Below, piece after piece: positions 51,756 through 60,279 of a stretch of 64,000 nt of DNA. The notes under the pieces are model-generated. The model did no database searches and was not told the origin of the DNA. It was given only the letters and a program-made list of their open reading frames with translations. Source of the DNA: JAIEOG01 sp964611895 (GTDB taxonomy: Bacteria; Bdellovibrionota; FAC87; UBA2466); contig CAZTDN010000017.1 of the NCBI GenBank assembly GCA_964611895.1, forward strand, positions 1-64,000. The letters run 5' to 3'. Positions within the stretch are counted from its first letter, which is position 1, and every line of letters begins with the position of its first letter. The position numbers and the translations under genes are program-made.

Positions 51756-52505
51756 GTGCAGTGCCTGGTTTTAGCGGGTGGTTTGGGAACACGCATGCGA
51801 GGAGTTTCAGCGGAGTTGCCCAAGGCGCTGATTCCGGTGCTAGGCAAACCTTTCATTTTGCGCCAGTTGGAATTGCTCCGCCAACAAGGAGTCCGTCGCA
51901 TCGTTTATTCGATTGGCTACTTGGGCGCGCAAATACGCTCTGTCCTGGAAAGTGCGTCGGCCCCCGATGTGGAGATGTTGTTTGTGGATGAGGGCGATCA
52001 GCTGCGCGGTACAGGGGGCGCTGTGCGCTTGGCGTTGGATAAAGGAGTTTTAGAAGACGTCTTTTTTGTTTTGTATGGGGACTCCTATCTGCCTGTTTCT
52101 TTTGAAAAGGTGTGGGAGTTTTTTGAGTCGCGTTCGGCGCCAGCCTTGATGACCGTATACCGCAACCACGGCCAATTCGACCGAAGCAATGCGCGTTTCG
52201 ACTCGGGTGGATTGGTTTACGACAAGAAGGGCGCCGCAAGCTCCTACGGTGGACAGTTTGACTGTATTGATTACGGCCTTTCCATCGTGCGCAAAAACAC
52301 CGTAGAGCGGATCCCAGCAGGTGTAAAATTCGACCTGGCGGAGTTGTTCACGCAGCTGAGTCGGGACAGAGAGTTGCTGGGCTATGAAGTCACGGATCGC
52401 TTTTACGAAGCGGGTTCTCCTCAGGGGCTTAAGGATCTAGAGGCGTTTCTGCAACAACAACAGGCGATGGGACGTGAAAAATCCAATGCCATAGCGGGTA
52501 ACTAA
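51756..52505 (+). CDS. hddC: D-glycero-D-manno-heptose 1-phosphate nucleotidyltransferase
   Basis: The product is about 249 residues and a sugar nucleotidyltransferase with the loop LVLAGGLGTRMRGVSAELPK, GKPFILRQLELL, RGTGGAVRLAL and VLYGDSYLPV. Its position after the GmhB-GmhA fusion makes it the HddC-type enzyme that activates heptose 1-phosphate, usually as GDP-heptose. The GTG at 51756 is chosen because the beta-strand VQCLVLAGG begins there, directly behind the preceding stop. The kinase step (HddA) is supplied by the gene at 60280, not this operon. The 3' end overlaps the convergent gtrA-like gene by 77 bases. Confidence 0.88.
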   Translation: MQCLVLAGGLGTRMRGVSAELPKALIPVLGKPFILRQLELLRQQGVRRIVYSIGYLGAQIRSVLESASAPDVEMLFVDEGDQLRGTGGAVRLALDKGVLEDVFFVLYGDSYLPVSFEKVWEFFESRSAPALMTVYRNHGQFDRSNARFDSGGLVYDKKGAASSYGGQFDCIDYGLSIVRKNTVERIPAGVKFDLAELFTQLSRDRELLGYEVTDRFYEAGSPQGLKDLEAFLQQQQAMGREKSNAIAGN

Positions 52506-52869
52506 ATCCGAAGAAAATCAACGTGACCGATAGCGGGCGAGCGACAATATAATTCACCGGTGTAAATCGGACTAAGAGATCATATCCAATCCCATTGAGA
52601 GCAAATGCCAATGCCTCTGCGATGACAAACAACGATAGCTGTCGACCGAGGGGCCTTTCCTTTGCCTTAAATACCCAGTAGCGATTACCCAAAAACTGGA
52701 TCAGAGAGCCCAACGCCAGAGAGGGGAGGTTTGCTTGCAGGGGGGTGAGCCAGCCCCGGTTCACACTGAGACCTAGCAAAATCAGGTCTGCTAAAGTCGC
52801 AAATATTCCCACGATGGCCGTGCGGGTGAGCTTGATTTGAACAAAAGTGCGTAAGTGGCGGCGAACCAT
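52429..52869 (-). CDS. GtrA-family membrane protein
   Basis: The product is about 146 residues with four hydrophobic segments in the GtrA layout (VGIFATLADLILLGLSV, LPSLALGSLIQFLGNRYWVF, FVIAEALAFALNGIGYDLLV, YIVARPLSVTLIFFGFSYPLW). GtrA-like proteins are thought to help move lipid-linked sugars across the membrane. ATG 52869 lies one base after the stop of the upstream exported protein gene, so translation is coupled. A longer frame upstream is rejected. The C-terminus overlaps hddC (convergent). Confidence 0.87.
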   Translation of the reverse strand: MVRRHLRTFVQIKLTRTAIVGIFATLADLILLGLSVNRGWLTPLQANLPSLALGSLIQFLGNRYWVFKAKERPLGRQLSLFVIAEALAFALNGIGYDLLVRFTPVNYIVARPLSVTLIFFGFSYPLWHWIFHVPSPVVVAETPLDP

Positions 52870-52870
52870 C

Positions 52871-54253
52871 CTATTTCCATACCAGTTGTTGAAAGCCACG
52901 CAAAGTCTCGGGGCAGCTCTGCAGTCGCTGTGCTTGAGACTTGGGAAACGCACGAGCTAGACGTTGTCTTAGTTTTTCCGGCTGAGCGGCCAGTTCAGTG
53001 TCTGCGGGATAAAATGTGTCCAAAAAATCTGGGGGCAGGCCCATGGCGGTTGCAAGGTCGGAGGCGATAGAAAGTCGGCTGCCATCTGCTTGTATCAAGC
53101 TATGGACGCGAACAAGGGGGAACAAATGCGAAAGCCGCGAGCCGCGCCCGGTGAGCTGGGAGTATTTTGCGAGCGCCAGAGCGCTGGAGTCATTGCAAAC
53201 CCAAAAACCGTAGGCCGCGTTAGGGAGATCTCCCCGGTGTTGAGTTTGGCGCAGAGATCGCATAGTGGCAGCTGCCGCCTCCAACCAGGGTGCTGCCTTG
53301 GAAATTTTGTTTCCGCCAAAGTGCCGAGCGAATTCTATCTGGCCCTGAGTCCACTCTGCGCTCTTGTGTTCGCGCGGACGCCAGTACGAAACTCCCGTCT
53401 GACCAGTTTGGGGAACGCCAATGAAAAAACGGCTTTCTGCAAAACGCTCGTAACCGTTACGAGTGAACAGGATGCCATAGTCGCCGTGTTCTGCGGGGAC
53501 TCGGATCCGCTGATCGCCTAAGGAAACTGAGAACCAAAGCGGGAAGCGTAAGTCCTTGGCAGGAGAATTCCCCTGAGTCACGGTAGCCCCCAAAAAATCT
53601 ACCAGGCTGCGTTTGAGGTAAATCTCGGCGCTCATTCCAAATGATTGCAGGATTTGCAACAACTCCAAGGACGTTGTTATTTCATAAGTAAATCCTTCAA
53701 ACTCTTTCAGCAGAGTAATGCGCAGCGGGCGAGAAGATTCGGCAAGCGCGTTCAGCGCGATGGAAAGCGACCGGCTGTTTTGTGCAAAGCAAGGTTCCAC
53801 GGCAAAGTCGAGGGGCTCGGCTCGGGTATGCACTCCGAGACTCGGTACCAACACTTTTGAAAACGTCTCCTGAGGGCGGCAACTCTTGCTCAGGTGAAAC
53901 ACCACTTCGCGATCGGGGGCAGGTGCGAAACTATCGGGGATGCCATCGCTGTACCGCAAATACACGGCCTGTTGTAGCGCGGGCACGCTCTCCAACGGGA
54001 GCGTGGGAAAGTATTCCATCTCCTCAGAGGACGGGATTTGTCCTTGGGACAGCCACGCAGGCAGTTGTTGGCCAATGGAAGTTTTCCATTCCAAGTGGGG
54101 AGGGGCCGATTTCAGAATTTCCGCAAAAGAAGCCGAGGAACGGGTGGTATTGTCGCCGCCGGCAGCGTCGATGGTTCGGACTAAGAGCGGCGAGTCCGCA
54201 AAAGCTAAGGAGGCCCAAAAAGATAAGCTGAGCAAAAACATGCCGCCAGCCAT
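52871..54253 (-). CDS. Exported hypothetical protein
   Basis: The product is about 460 residues with a signal peptide (MFLLSLSFWASLAFADSP; a second Met at residue 5 may be the true start). The mature part has alternating strands and helices, four or more Cys, and Trp/Tyr-rich segments (YGFWVCNDSSALALAKYSQL). No family is recognised. Its stop is one base from the GtrA-like start, which suggests co-expression, though no sugar-related motif is visible. Because it is exported, periplasmic or outer-membrane placement is inferred. Confidence 0.72.
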   Translation of the reverse strand: MAGGMFLLSLSFWASLAFADSPLLVRTIDAAGGDNTTRSSASFAEILKSAPPHLEWKTSIGQQLPAWLSQGQIPSSEEMEYFPTLPLESVPALQQAVYLRYSDGIPDSFAPAPDREVVFHLSKSCRPQETFSKVLVPSLGVHTRAEPLDFAVEPCFAQNSRSLSIALNALAESSRPLRITLLKEFEGFTYEITTSLELLQILQSFGMSAEIYLKRSLVDFLGATVTQGNSPAKDLRFPLWFSVSLGDQRIRVPAEHGDYGILFTRNGYERFAESRFFIGVPQTGQTGVSYWRPREHKSAEWTQGQIEFARHFGGNKISKAAPWLEAAAATMRSLRQTQHRGDLPNAAYGFWVCNDSSALALAKYSQLTGRGSRLSHLFPLVRVHSLIQADGSRLSIASDLATAMGLPPDFLDTFYPADTELAAQPEKLRQRLARAFPKSQAQRLQSCPETLRGFQQLVWK

Positions 54254-54317
54254 ACGCCGCCACGGGGGCTGGACACAAGTGGAATCGGGGCCTTAACGTA
54301 ATCCTAACGCAGCGAGT

Positions 54318-54944
54318 CTAGTTGCGGGCCGATGTCGTGCGGGACGGGACCACGGGGGCTGCACTTTGTGCCCCACCCGCTGGCGTTTCTGGCCCGGTTG
54401 CGGTGGGCTTGAATTCTCGGCTCACCGTGGGCTCGGGACGGTGGTCGGTAAGAAACTCAAACTTCACGCCCCCGCTGAAGCCCGTTCCTTGAGCGGAGCC
54501 AGGCATCCAAACATAAGAAGCTCCTGCAACGAATTGAGCCGCTTTGCCTAGCTTAAAGCTAAATCCCAATCCAGGCTCCACGACAGTTCCCCCGAAAAAG
54601 ACCCCGGTATCGAGTTTTCCACCACCGCCGCCACCCAGAACGGTGACCTCCATTGAGGTGGATGGACTAAGCAAAATATGAAACGCCCCGATCATTCCCC
54701 CGTAACTGTAGGAAGCTGTGGACGTGCCGGAAATCTGCCCCGTGTAGCCCGCGCCGCCCACGGAAAAGTAGGGGGAGGTGTGAAACAGGTACCGCCAGCC
54801 GAACAAAATTCCCATTCCCGCGGGCGTTTGCAGCGCTTTGACTTCAGCGCCGAGACGCGAAGTGGCATCCAGAGCGAACGCCTTGTTGGGCAAGAACAAA
54901 CACAAACCAGTAAACGCGACGAGACCGAGATTTTTGATCTTCAT
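54318..54944 (-). CDS. Predicted outer-membrane beta-barrel protein
   Basis: The product is about 208 residues. ATG 54944 has AAGGAAA upstream and a signal peptide (MKIKNLGLVAFTGLCLFLPNKAFA). The mature part alternates short amphipathic strands with Gly/Ser turns (YFSVGGAGYTGQISGTSTAS, VLGGGGGGKLDTGVFFGG, LGFSFKLGKAAQFVAGASYVW), as in small barrels. A Pro/Ala/Thr-rich C-terminal tail of about 35 residues follows the last strand, which is unusual because barrels normally end with the aromatic strand. No family name is given. The gene is divergent from the large lipoprotein at 55100. Confidence 0.72.
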   Translation of the reverse strand: MKIKNLGLVAFTGLCLFLPNKAFALDATSRLGAEVKALQTPAGMGILFGWRYLFHTSPYFSVGGAGYTGQISGTSTASYSYGGMIGAFHILLSPSTSMEVTVLGGGGGGKLDTGVFFGGTVVEPGLGFSFKLGKAAQFVAGASYVWMPGSAQGTGFSGGVKFEFLTDHRPEPTVSREFKPTATGPETPAGGAQSAAPVVPSRTTSARN

Positions 54945-55038
54945 GCTTTCCTTTCGGAAACGCACGGAGCCGGATTTAGAGAGCAATTGTGTCATTCTCG
55001 TCACAAAAAAAACTTAGATAAATCGTCCCAATTGCCGA

Positions 55039-55058
55039 AGCAGACTTAAGTCCCTGCT
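55039..55058. promoter_or_regulatory. Dyad in the divergent spacer
   Basis: The palindrome GACTTAAGTC (55043-55052) lies inside a larger, slightly asymmetric pair AGCAG/CTGCT (55039-55058), between the divergent barrel and lipoprotein genes. An AT-rich stretch follows (55059-55070) that could hold a -10. It is a candidate operator, low confidence. Confidence 0.3.
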
Positions 55059-55099
55059 AATAATTTTAATAGACGCCTCATTTAAGGAGTTTCAATCCC

Positions 55100-56962
55100 A
55101 TGAAATTGCGCAAACAAACGTACCGGCTGGTACCGCTATTGGTTCTTCCGCTTTTGTCCGCGTGTGGTGGTTCCACGCCGGGCCTCAGTGGCACGCTCGC
55201 TTCAACAGAGAGCTTTGCTCCCTTTAACTCGAGAGGCTGGCAGCTTGCTGTGCCTTCGAACAGACCCAAACGCTTTGAAATGGAAAGCGGTGATGCTACC
55301 AAAGTTGCTTGCGTGACTGCTGCCGTGCCCCCGGTAAAGGTAGAAGCCAACGTGGGTTCGGGCGGAGATTTCAATGTGTCGCTGACCGAGGTTAGCGGCG
55401 AGCCCATGACCTGCACTGTATTGGATGCCACCAATGAAATCATGGGCACTTTCCTTTTTCAAAATGAGAACGAGACGGGATTTGGCGGTGGAGCCAAAGC
55501 TGTCGATACGGTCGCTCTATCCAGCGCGGTGGATGTAGGGACTGTAGAGATCAGTGGCAGTCAGATCGCGGTGGATGCTGCGGATCTTGGCATCACCACC
55601 TCGGGGCTAACCATTGCGGCAGCTGATGCCTTTGATCCGACGGGGGTTTGGCAGATTGGCGATGTCGATTTTACGTTGCCAGAAGGTTATGTCGGTCCTT
55701 GTGACCCGAGCGATATGAGTTGCCGGGGACCTCAAGATAGCCAGAGCATCTACATCAAACGAGTGGTGGGAAAGACGTTCACGCCAGACAGTACGTGCGC
55801 TGCCGCGGTAGCAGATGGATCCTATGCCGGAGGGGCTTGCAGTGGCACCACGGGATCGGATGATGCTTTTGCGTTTTCGATCTGGATGGCAAAAAACACT
55901 TTCTTAAATTGCGGTGACGGCACGACCGGCGCTATTGGTTTTACTGAAAACCAAGCCAAAGCCTATGGTCAGGTGGATCTCAGTGGCGATTCGGATACTT
56001 TGCACCAGGCGTTTGATTGGAGCACTTCTGGGCCCTCTGCGTCGACGATTACCGAAGGCTGGAAGTCTACGGCTGCGACAGCAGCTTGGGATGTAATGGA
56101 CTGCGCCTCAGTCACATTAGGCGGTAAGTCAGTGTGGAAGTGCAAAGACGGAGCTGGGCGCTACTCTCTGAGCTATGGCGGTGGCTGTGTGAACTCGAGC
56201 AATAGCCCGGTGCAGCCGGATAGCTGGTCCAACGTCGATTTCGCTGGTGGAAGCTGCACGACGAGCACGATTACTCTGGGTTCGGTCAGCTTGGATTCGA
56301 ATAGCTGCACGGTAACTTACACTCCATCTGGTGGCAGCGCACAAACACTTACTTGCGGTGGCGCATGGGGGAACTTCAATGCTGATGGTACCGCCTATGG
56401 ATCGCCTGTGACTCCAACTTCGTTGGTGTCAAGTGGAGCGGCCTGCAGCGGGATTGCGACAGGTGGAAGTGATTCCAAAGAGCTGAGCAAGTTGCAGTGC
56501 TATGCAAACTACTTCTACAACACGCTTTCCAACTCCGCTCGCACGGATACCACTCTATGCCTCAAAGACATTCGTACCAACTGGGGTGCAACGACAGCAG
56601 CAGATTTCATTGCGGACACTGGGTTTATCAAGCCGGTCAATCAGGCTATGACCGAAAAGGTGACCTATCTCTCGTCCGATGTGGCTGCGATGACTCAGCT
56701 GGAAGACAACTATGAGGGCTTACAAGTCGAGTCGAGCGAAGGCTCTGCTTGGGTTGCTTGCCACACCAAAGTAAAAAACAGCATCACCATGACCAAGATC
56801 GATTCGACGCATATGGTGATCAAGTTCGTTACTGAAACGCGCTTGGCAGACGACAAAACGGCCTGCAAAGCCGCCGCTAGCGACGAGACCAGCTCTGGTT
56901 ACCAGCAGCTGCGTTTAGGCAAAATGCGGATGCTGTTCAAAATGACACGTACGGGGTCTTAA
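55100..56962 (+). CDS. Large Cys-rich lipoprotein of unknown function
   Basis: The product is 620 residues, starting at ATG 55100 behind AAGGAG. The signal LLVLPLLSACGG is a clear lipobox, so Cys22 is lipidated. The mature protein is rich in Ser, Thr, Gly, Asp and Ala, with many beta-type repeats and about 20 Cys, often in local pairs (GPCDPSDMSC, CTTSTITLGSVSLDSNSC), indicating disulfide-bonded surface domains. No catalytic motif is seen. Low-complexity beta-rich composition of this type is common in surface adhesins, but this is only a suggestion. A hairpin spans the stop codon. Confidence 0.78.
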   Translation: MKLRKQTYRLVPLLVLPLLSACGGSTPGLSGTLASTESFAPFNSRGWQLAVPSNRPKRFEMESGDATKVACVTAAVPPVKVEANVGSGGDFNVSLTEVSGEPMTCTVLDATNEIMGTFLFQNENETGFGGGAKAVDTVALSSAVDVGTVEISGSQIAVDAADLGITTSGLTIAAADAFDPTGVWQIGDVDFTLPEGYVGPCDPSDMSCRGPQDSQSIYIKRVVGKTFTPDSTCAAAVADGSYAGGACSGTTGSDDAFAFSIWMAKNTFLNCGDGTTGAIGFTENQAKAYGQVDLSGDSDTLHQAFDWSTSGPSASTITEGWKSTAATAAWDVMDCASVTLGGKSVWKCKDGAGRYSLSYGGGCVNSSNSPVQPDSWSNVDFAGGSCTTSTITLGSVSLDSNSCTVTYTPSGGSAQTLTCGGAWGNFNADGTAYGSPVTPTSLVSSGAACSGIATGGSDSKELSKLQCYANYFYNTLSNSARTDTTLCLKDIRTNWGATTAADFIADTGFIKPVNQAMTEKVTYLSSDVAAMTQLEDNYEGLQVESSEGSAWVACHTKVKNSITMTKIDSTHMVIKFVTETRLADDKTACKAAASDETSSGYQQLRLGKMRMLFKMTRTGS

Positions 56963-56972
56963 TCCCCGTACG
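56948..56972. terminator. Bidirectional terminator across a stop codon
   Basis: CGTACGGGG (56948-56956) pairs exactly with CCCCGTACG (56964-56972); the seven-base loop TCTTAAT contains the TAA stop of the lipoprotein gene. The hairpin ends one base before the stop of the convergent gene at 56974, so one element serves both. A short T-rich stretch follows on each side. Confidence 0.7.
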
Positions 56973-56973
56973 G

Positions 56974-57336
56974 TTATTTCAACTCCCAGGTGATGGAACT
57001 GCCGAGTCGATCGCCTCGATTCGAGTAGCTTAACGAAATCCCCTGGTTTTCTTTGAGGGTCCCTACTTCTTTTGCTGAAAGGAGTAGGGACGCTTCATAA
57101 CCCTTCGCGGGGCACCCTCTGCTGCTACCAACGGGTTTAGAGTCGAGCACTTCGATTAGAATGGTCTCCTCGACATCGCGCAGGGAGACGTTTCTCGAAT
57201 GGACAACTGTCCCCCCTAAACGGTCGATTACCGAAATCTTTTTGACGACAGCGGTGAGCTCACATTCGACAAAGTGGCTTGCCCCGGCGCTTTGACTAAT
57301 AACAAGGATGCCCAAGCCTAGTATCCGTAAATTCAT
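56974..57336 (-). CDS. Small exported hypothetical protein
   Basis: The product is 120 residues with a signal peptide (MNLRILGLGILVISQSAGA) and GGGAGT upstream of the ATG. The mature 100 residues are beta-rich with two Cys (FVECELTA and SSRGCPAKG) that could form one disulfide, and end in ITWELK. No family is recognised. It may be a small periplasmic domain. It is convergent with the large lipoprotein and shares its terminator. Confidence 0.7.
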   Translation of the reverse strand: MNLRILGLGILVISQSAGASHFVECELTAVVKKISVIDRLGGTVVHSRNVSLRDVEETILIEVLDSKPVGSSRGCPAKGYEASLLLSAKEVGTLKENQGISLSYSNRGDRLGSSITWELK

Positions 57337-57397
57337 TGTGTTTACTCCCTGCGCGGGACGTTATTGAACGGGCTCGCCACGAGCAAGGCTCTCTGCG

Positions 57398-58990
57398 TTA
57401 AAAAGGTGATACCGAAGCAAACGTTTCGGCGGTGGACCCTTTAAATGCCCGGGCGTATGGCAGCGGCGGTTCGGTTTGGAGAAGCTCGCCGTCTTTTAAG
57501 AAGGGGTAAATTTCCCCAAAGTGCCTGATTTCGGTGGTTCCAGTGCGGCGGTGGATATGCCACGGCCTCACTTCTGAACTGTGAGCTAAACCCATGGCGC
57601 CGAGCAAGTCGGCGACACTGCGAACGGTTTCCTTGTGAAAGTTAGCCACTCGTCGGGTTTTATCCGGGACAAACAACCCTCGAGTAAGTCGGGGATCCTG
57701 GGTGGCAACGCCGGTGGGGCACTTGTTCGAATTGCAACGCAATGCTTGGATGCATCCCAGTGCCATCATCATTGCTCGGGCGGAGTTGCAGGTGTCTGCT
57801 CCCAACGCAAACTTGGAAATCAGATCCACTCCCGTGGCGACTTTTCCGCTGGCAATGAGTCGAACGTGTTTGCGCAGCGACATTCCCACGAGGACATTGT
57901 GTGCAAAGACGAGGCCTTCTTGTAGCGGGTAGCCGACGGAATTGGAGAACTCCAGCGGTGCAGCTCCCGTGCCGCCTTCGCCTCCATCGATGGTGATAAA
58001 ATCCGGAGTAATTCCGGTTTTAATCATGGCTTTGACGATGGCAATAAATTCGCGGCGCTTTCCGATGCAGAGTTTGAATCCGATCGGTTTGCCTCCGGAA
58101 AGATCGCGCAGTTTGGCGACAAATTCCAAAAGTTCAGTCGGAGTAGAGAATGCAGTGTGCGCGGGCGGCGAAATCACATCTCGTCCCATAGGGACGCCTC
58201 GAATATGCGAAATCTCTTGCGAAACTTTGGCTGCGGGTAGAATCCCGCCGTGGCTGGGCTTTGCCCCCTGGGACAGCTTGATCTCAATCATTTTGACTTG
58301 GGGGTACGCCGATTTTTCTTTGAAGAGTTTTTCGCTAAACAACCCATCGCTCGTACGGCAGCTAAAATACGCCGTCCCGATTTGCCAAATCAAATCGCCG
58401 CCAGGTTGCAAGTGGTACGGCGAAAGTCCCCCTTCACCTGTGTTGTGGGCAAAGCCACCGATTTTTGCCGCTCCGTTGAGCGCCAACACGGCATTTTTGC
58501 TCAATGAGCCGTAGCTCATCGCAGAGACATTGAGGATGCTCGCGGAATAAGGTTTTTTGCATTCCGGCCCGCCAAAATCCACTCTCAACGTACTGGGGTC
58601 GTTGTGTTTGGGCATTAAAGAGTGGCCAATCCACTCGTACCCGACTTCGTCCACGCGTTTTTGCGTGCCAAACGGCAGAGTATCGAGTTCTTTTTTGCTG
58701 CGCTGGTAGACGATCGAACGCAGTTCTCGGCTAAAAGGCACGCCATCGGAATTGGATTCAATGAAATACTGGCTGATTTCAGGGCGAATGGATTCGAGCA
58801 GGTACCTGAAATGCCCTACGATGGGGTAGTTGCGCCGGATGGAGTGTCGGGTTTGAAAAATATCTTTGATTCCCAACAGGACCAAGGGCACTACGATAGC
58901 AAAGAGCCACAGGGCCTCGGGTTGAAAGTTTCCCCAAACGCCAATCCCCGCCAAAGTGAGGCCTGCGATTAAAATAAAATATCTAATCAT
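57398..58990 (-). CDS. FMN-binding glutamate synthase-family protein
   Basis: The product is 530 residues. It starts with two hydrophobic segments (about 5-45) that anchor it in the membrane, followed by the FMN barrel of glutamate synthase-like enzymes: NVSAMSYGSLSKNAV, GGFAHNTGEGGLSPYH, KLSQGAKPSHGGILP, TIDGGEGGTGAAPLEF and RLIASGKVATGVDL. The 3Fe-4S ligands are kept with Cys spacing 5 and 4 (GCIQALRCNSNKCPTG). It lacks the amidotransferase domain, so it is not a full glutamate synthase; the physiological role of these stand-alone membrane forms is unclear. It is divergent from the glycosyltransferase at 59085. Confidence 0.9.
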   Translation of the reverse strand: MIRYFILIAGLTLAGIGVWGNFQPEALWLFAIVVPLVLLGIKDIFQTRHSIRRNYPIVGHFRYLLESIRPEISQYFIESNSDGVPFSRELRSIVYQRSKKELDTLPFGTQKRVDEVGYEWIGHSLMPKHNDPSTLRVDFGGPECKKPYSASILNVSAMSYGSLSKNAVLALNGAAKIGGFAHNTGEGGLSPYHLQPGGDLIWQIGTAYFSCRTSDGLFSEKLFKEKSAYPQVKMIEIKLSQGAKPSHGGILPAAKVSQEISHIRGVPMGRDVISPPAHTAFSTPTELLEFVAKLRDLSGGKPIGFKLCIGKRREFIAIVKAMIKTGITPDFITIDGGEGGTGAAPLEFSNSVGYPLQEGLVFAHNVLVGMSLRKHVRLIASGKVATGVDLISKFALGADTCNSARAMMMALGCIQALRCNSNKCPTGVATQDPRLTRGLFVPDKTRRVANFHKETVRSVADLLGAMGLAHSSEVRPWHIHRRTGTTEIRHFGEIYPFLKDGELLQTEPPLPYARAFKGSTAETFASVSPF

Positions 58991-59084
58991 TTCATAATAT
59001 TAAGGCAGGGTAGAGGTTGGGTAAAGGGCATTTTAGCCGTGGCCGCTTGCTTGCCTTGTCGAGGTTCACGGGGTATCGAGTGGG

Positions 59085-60260
59085 ATGGAATTTTCTCAAG
59101 TGCTCCACTGGATTCTAGCCGCGTTTTGGGCCGCTGGAATGGGCATCGCCCTTCTGGGTTTCGTCGGTTTGGTCTATTTTCGGTTTCGGCGATTGCCCGC
59201 ACTGCAGACCGACAAGCCGTTGCCGGGCGTATCGATCATCAAAGCCTGCTACGATAATCAGGACAACGAGGCTGACAACTTTGATCATTTTTTCAATCAA
59301 GACTATCCAGGACCGATAGAGCTTTTGTTCACGGTGTCCCGTGAAACCGATCCCATTGTCCCGACCGTCCGTAGCTACTTAGCGCGCTACCCGCAGGTGG
59401 ATGCCAAGCTCGTACTTTCAAAGTCTAAATTTGCGTATTGGAACAAAGTGAACTCACTGAAAGACGCGCAGGATCAGGCCAAACATGAAGTCATCATCTG
59501 GTCGGATTCGGATGTCGTCGTACGTAAGGACTATGTGCGCCAAATGGTGGCTTGCCTTCAGGAACCCGGAGTGAGTGTGGTGACCACTCCGCAGTACGAT
59601 TTTCGGATTGATAACTTTGCTACGGGCTTCAAGGTTCCGGGGAACAACTGCGATGATGCAACCTTTATGATGGCGTACAATCTCTTGAACCGACGCAAGC
59701 GTGTCGCCTTGGGCCATTCGATCGGTTTTCGAGCGTCCGAGTTCAATTCTTTTGGACCGCAGGCGTGGGAGACGATTGGCAAGTTTCTCGCGGATGACCT
59801 GGCATTGCCCTATGTCTTCAACAGCCATGGGAAACGGGTTGTTTTTCGCAATATCTACTGCCCGGTGGAGTACCGGGGTAAGACTTTTAAACAGGTGATT
59901 GAACAAAAACGGCGTTGGGTCGTCTGCCAAAAACAAACCGTCGGCAATCGAGTTTTGTACCTCACCGCCTGCCTTTTCTATCCGGTCGTACCGGCCACGT
60001 TCCTCGTTCTGCTGACGGGGTTTAGTGATTGGAGTCTTGCTTTGCTGAGCGTTGGAGCGCTGACACGGATCGGGATTTCGGCGCTGTTTGAGCGGTGGAT
60101 TCTGGGAACGTGGAAAATGGCCCTCAGGTGGGGGTGGACGGTACCCTTGTGGGATTTGGCTCAGGTCGCTTTTGTTTTGGACGGGTTTTTTAGAAATACG
60201 CTGGTTTTGGGAGGCAAAACCTATGTCCTGGAAAAACGCTATTTTCTTAAGCCCCTCTAG
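59085..60260 (+). CDS. Ceramide glucosyltransferase-like glycosyltransferase (GT21/GT2)
   Basis: The product is 391 residues. It has one N-terminal membrane segment, a GT-A domain, and two or more C-terminal membrane segments (about 290-340). Motifs fit processive GT2/GT21 enzymes: GVSIIKACYDNQ, IIWSDSDVVV (the DxD), IGKFLADDLALPY and the IEQKRRWVV motif near the membrane. GT21 relatives glycosylate ceramide-like or hopanoid lipids; the acceptor here is unknown. It heads a same-strand operon with the HddA-type kinase 19 bases downstream, so it may transfer heptose or a related sugar to a lipid. Confidence 0.87.
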   Translation: MEFSQVLHWILAAFWAAGMGIALLGFVGLVYFRFRRLPALQTDKPLPGVSIIKACYDNQDNEADNFDHFFNQDYPGPIELLFTVSRETDPIVPTVRSYLARYPQVDAKLVLSKSKFAYWNKVNSLKDAQDQAKHEVIIWSDSDVVVRKDYVRQMVACLQEPGVSVVTTPQYDFRIDNFATGFKVPGNNCDDATFMMAYNLLNRRKRVALGHSIGFRASEFNSFGPQAWETIGKFLADDLALPYVFNSHGKRVVFRNIYCPVEYRGKTFKQVIEQKRRWVVCQKQTVGNRVLYLTACLFYPVVPATFLVLLTGFSDWSLALLSVGALTRIGISALFERWILGTWKMALRWGWTVPLWDLAQVAFVLDGFFRNTLVLGGKTYVLEKRYFLKPL

Positions 60261-60279
60261 AGTTTAAAGTCCCCAGCAC

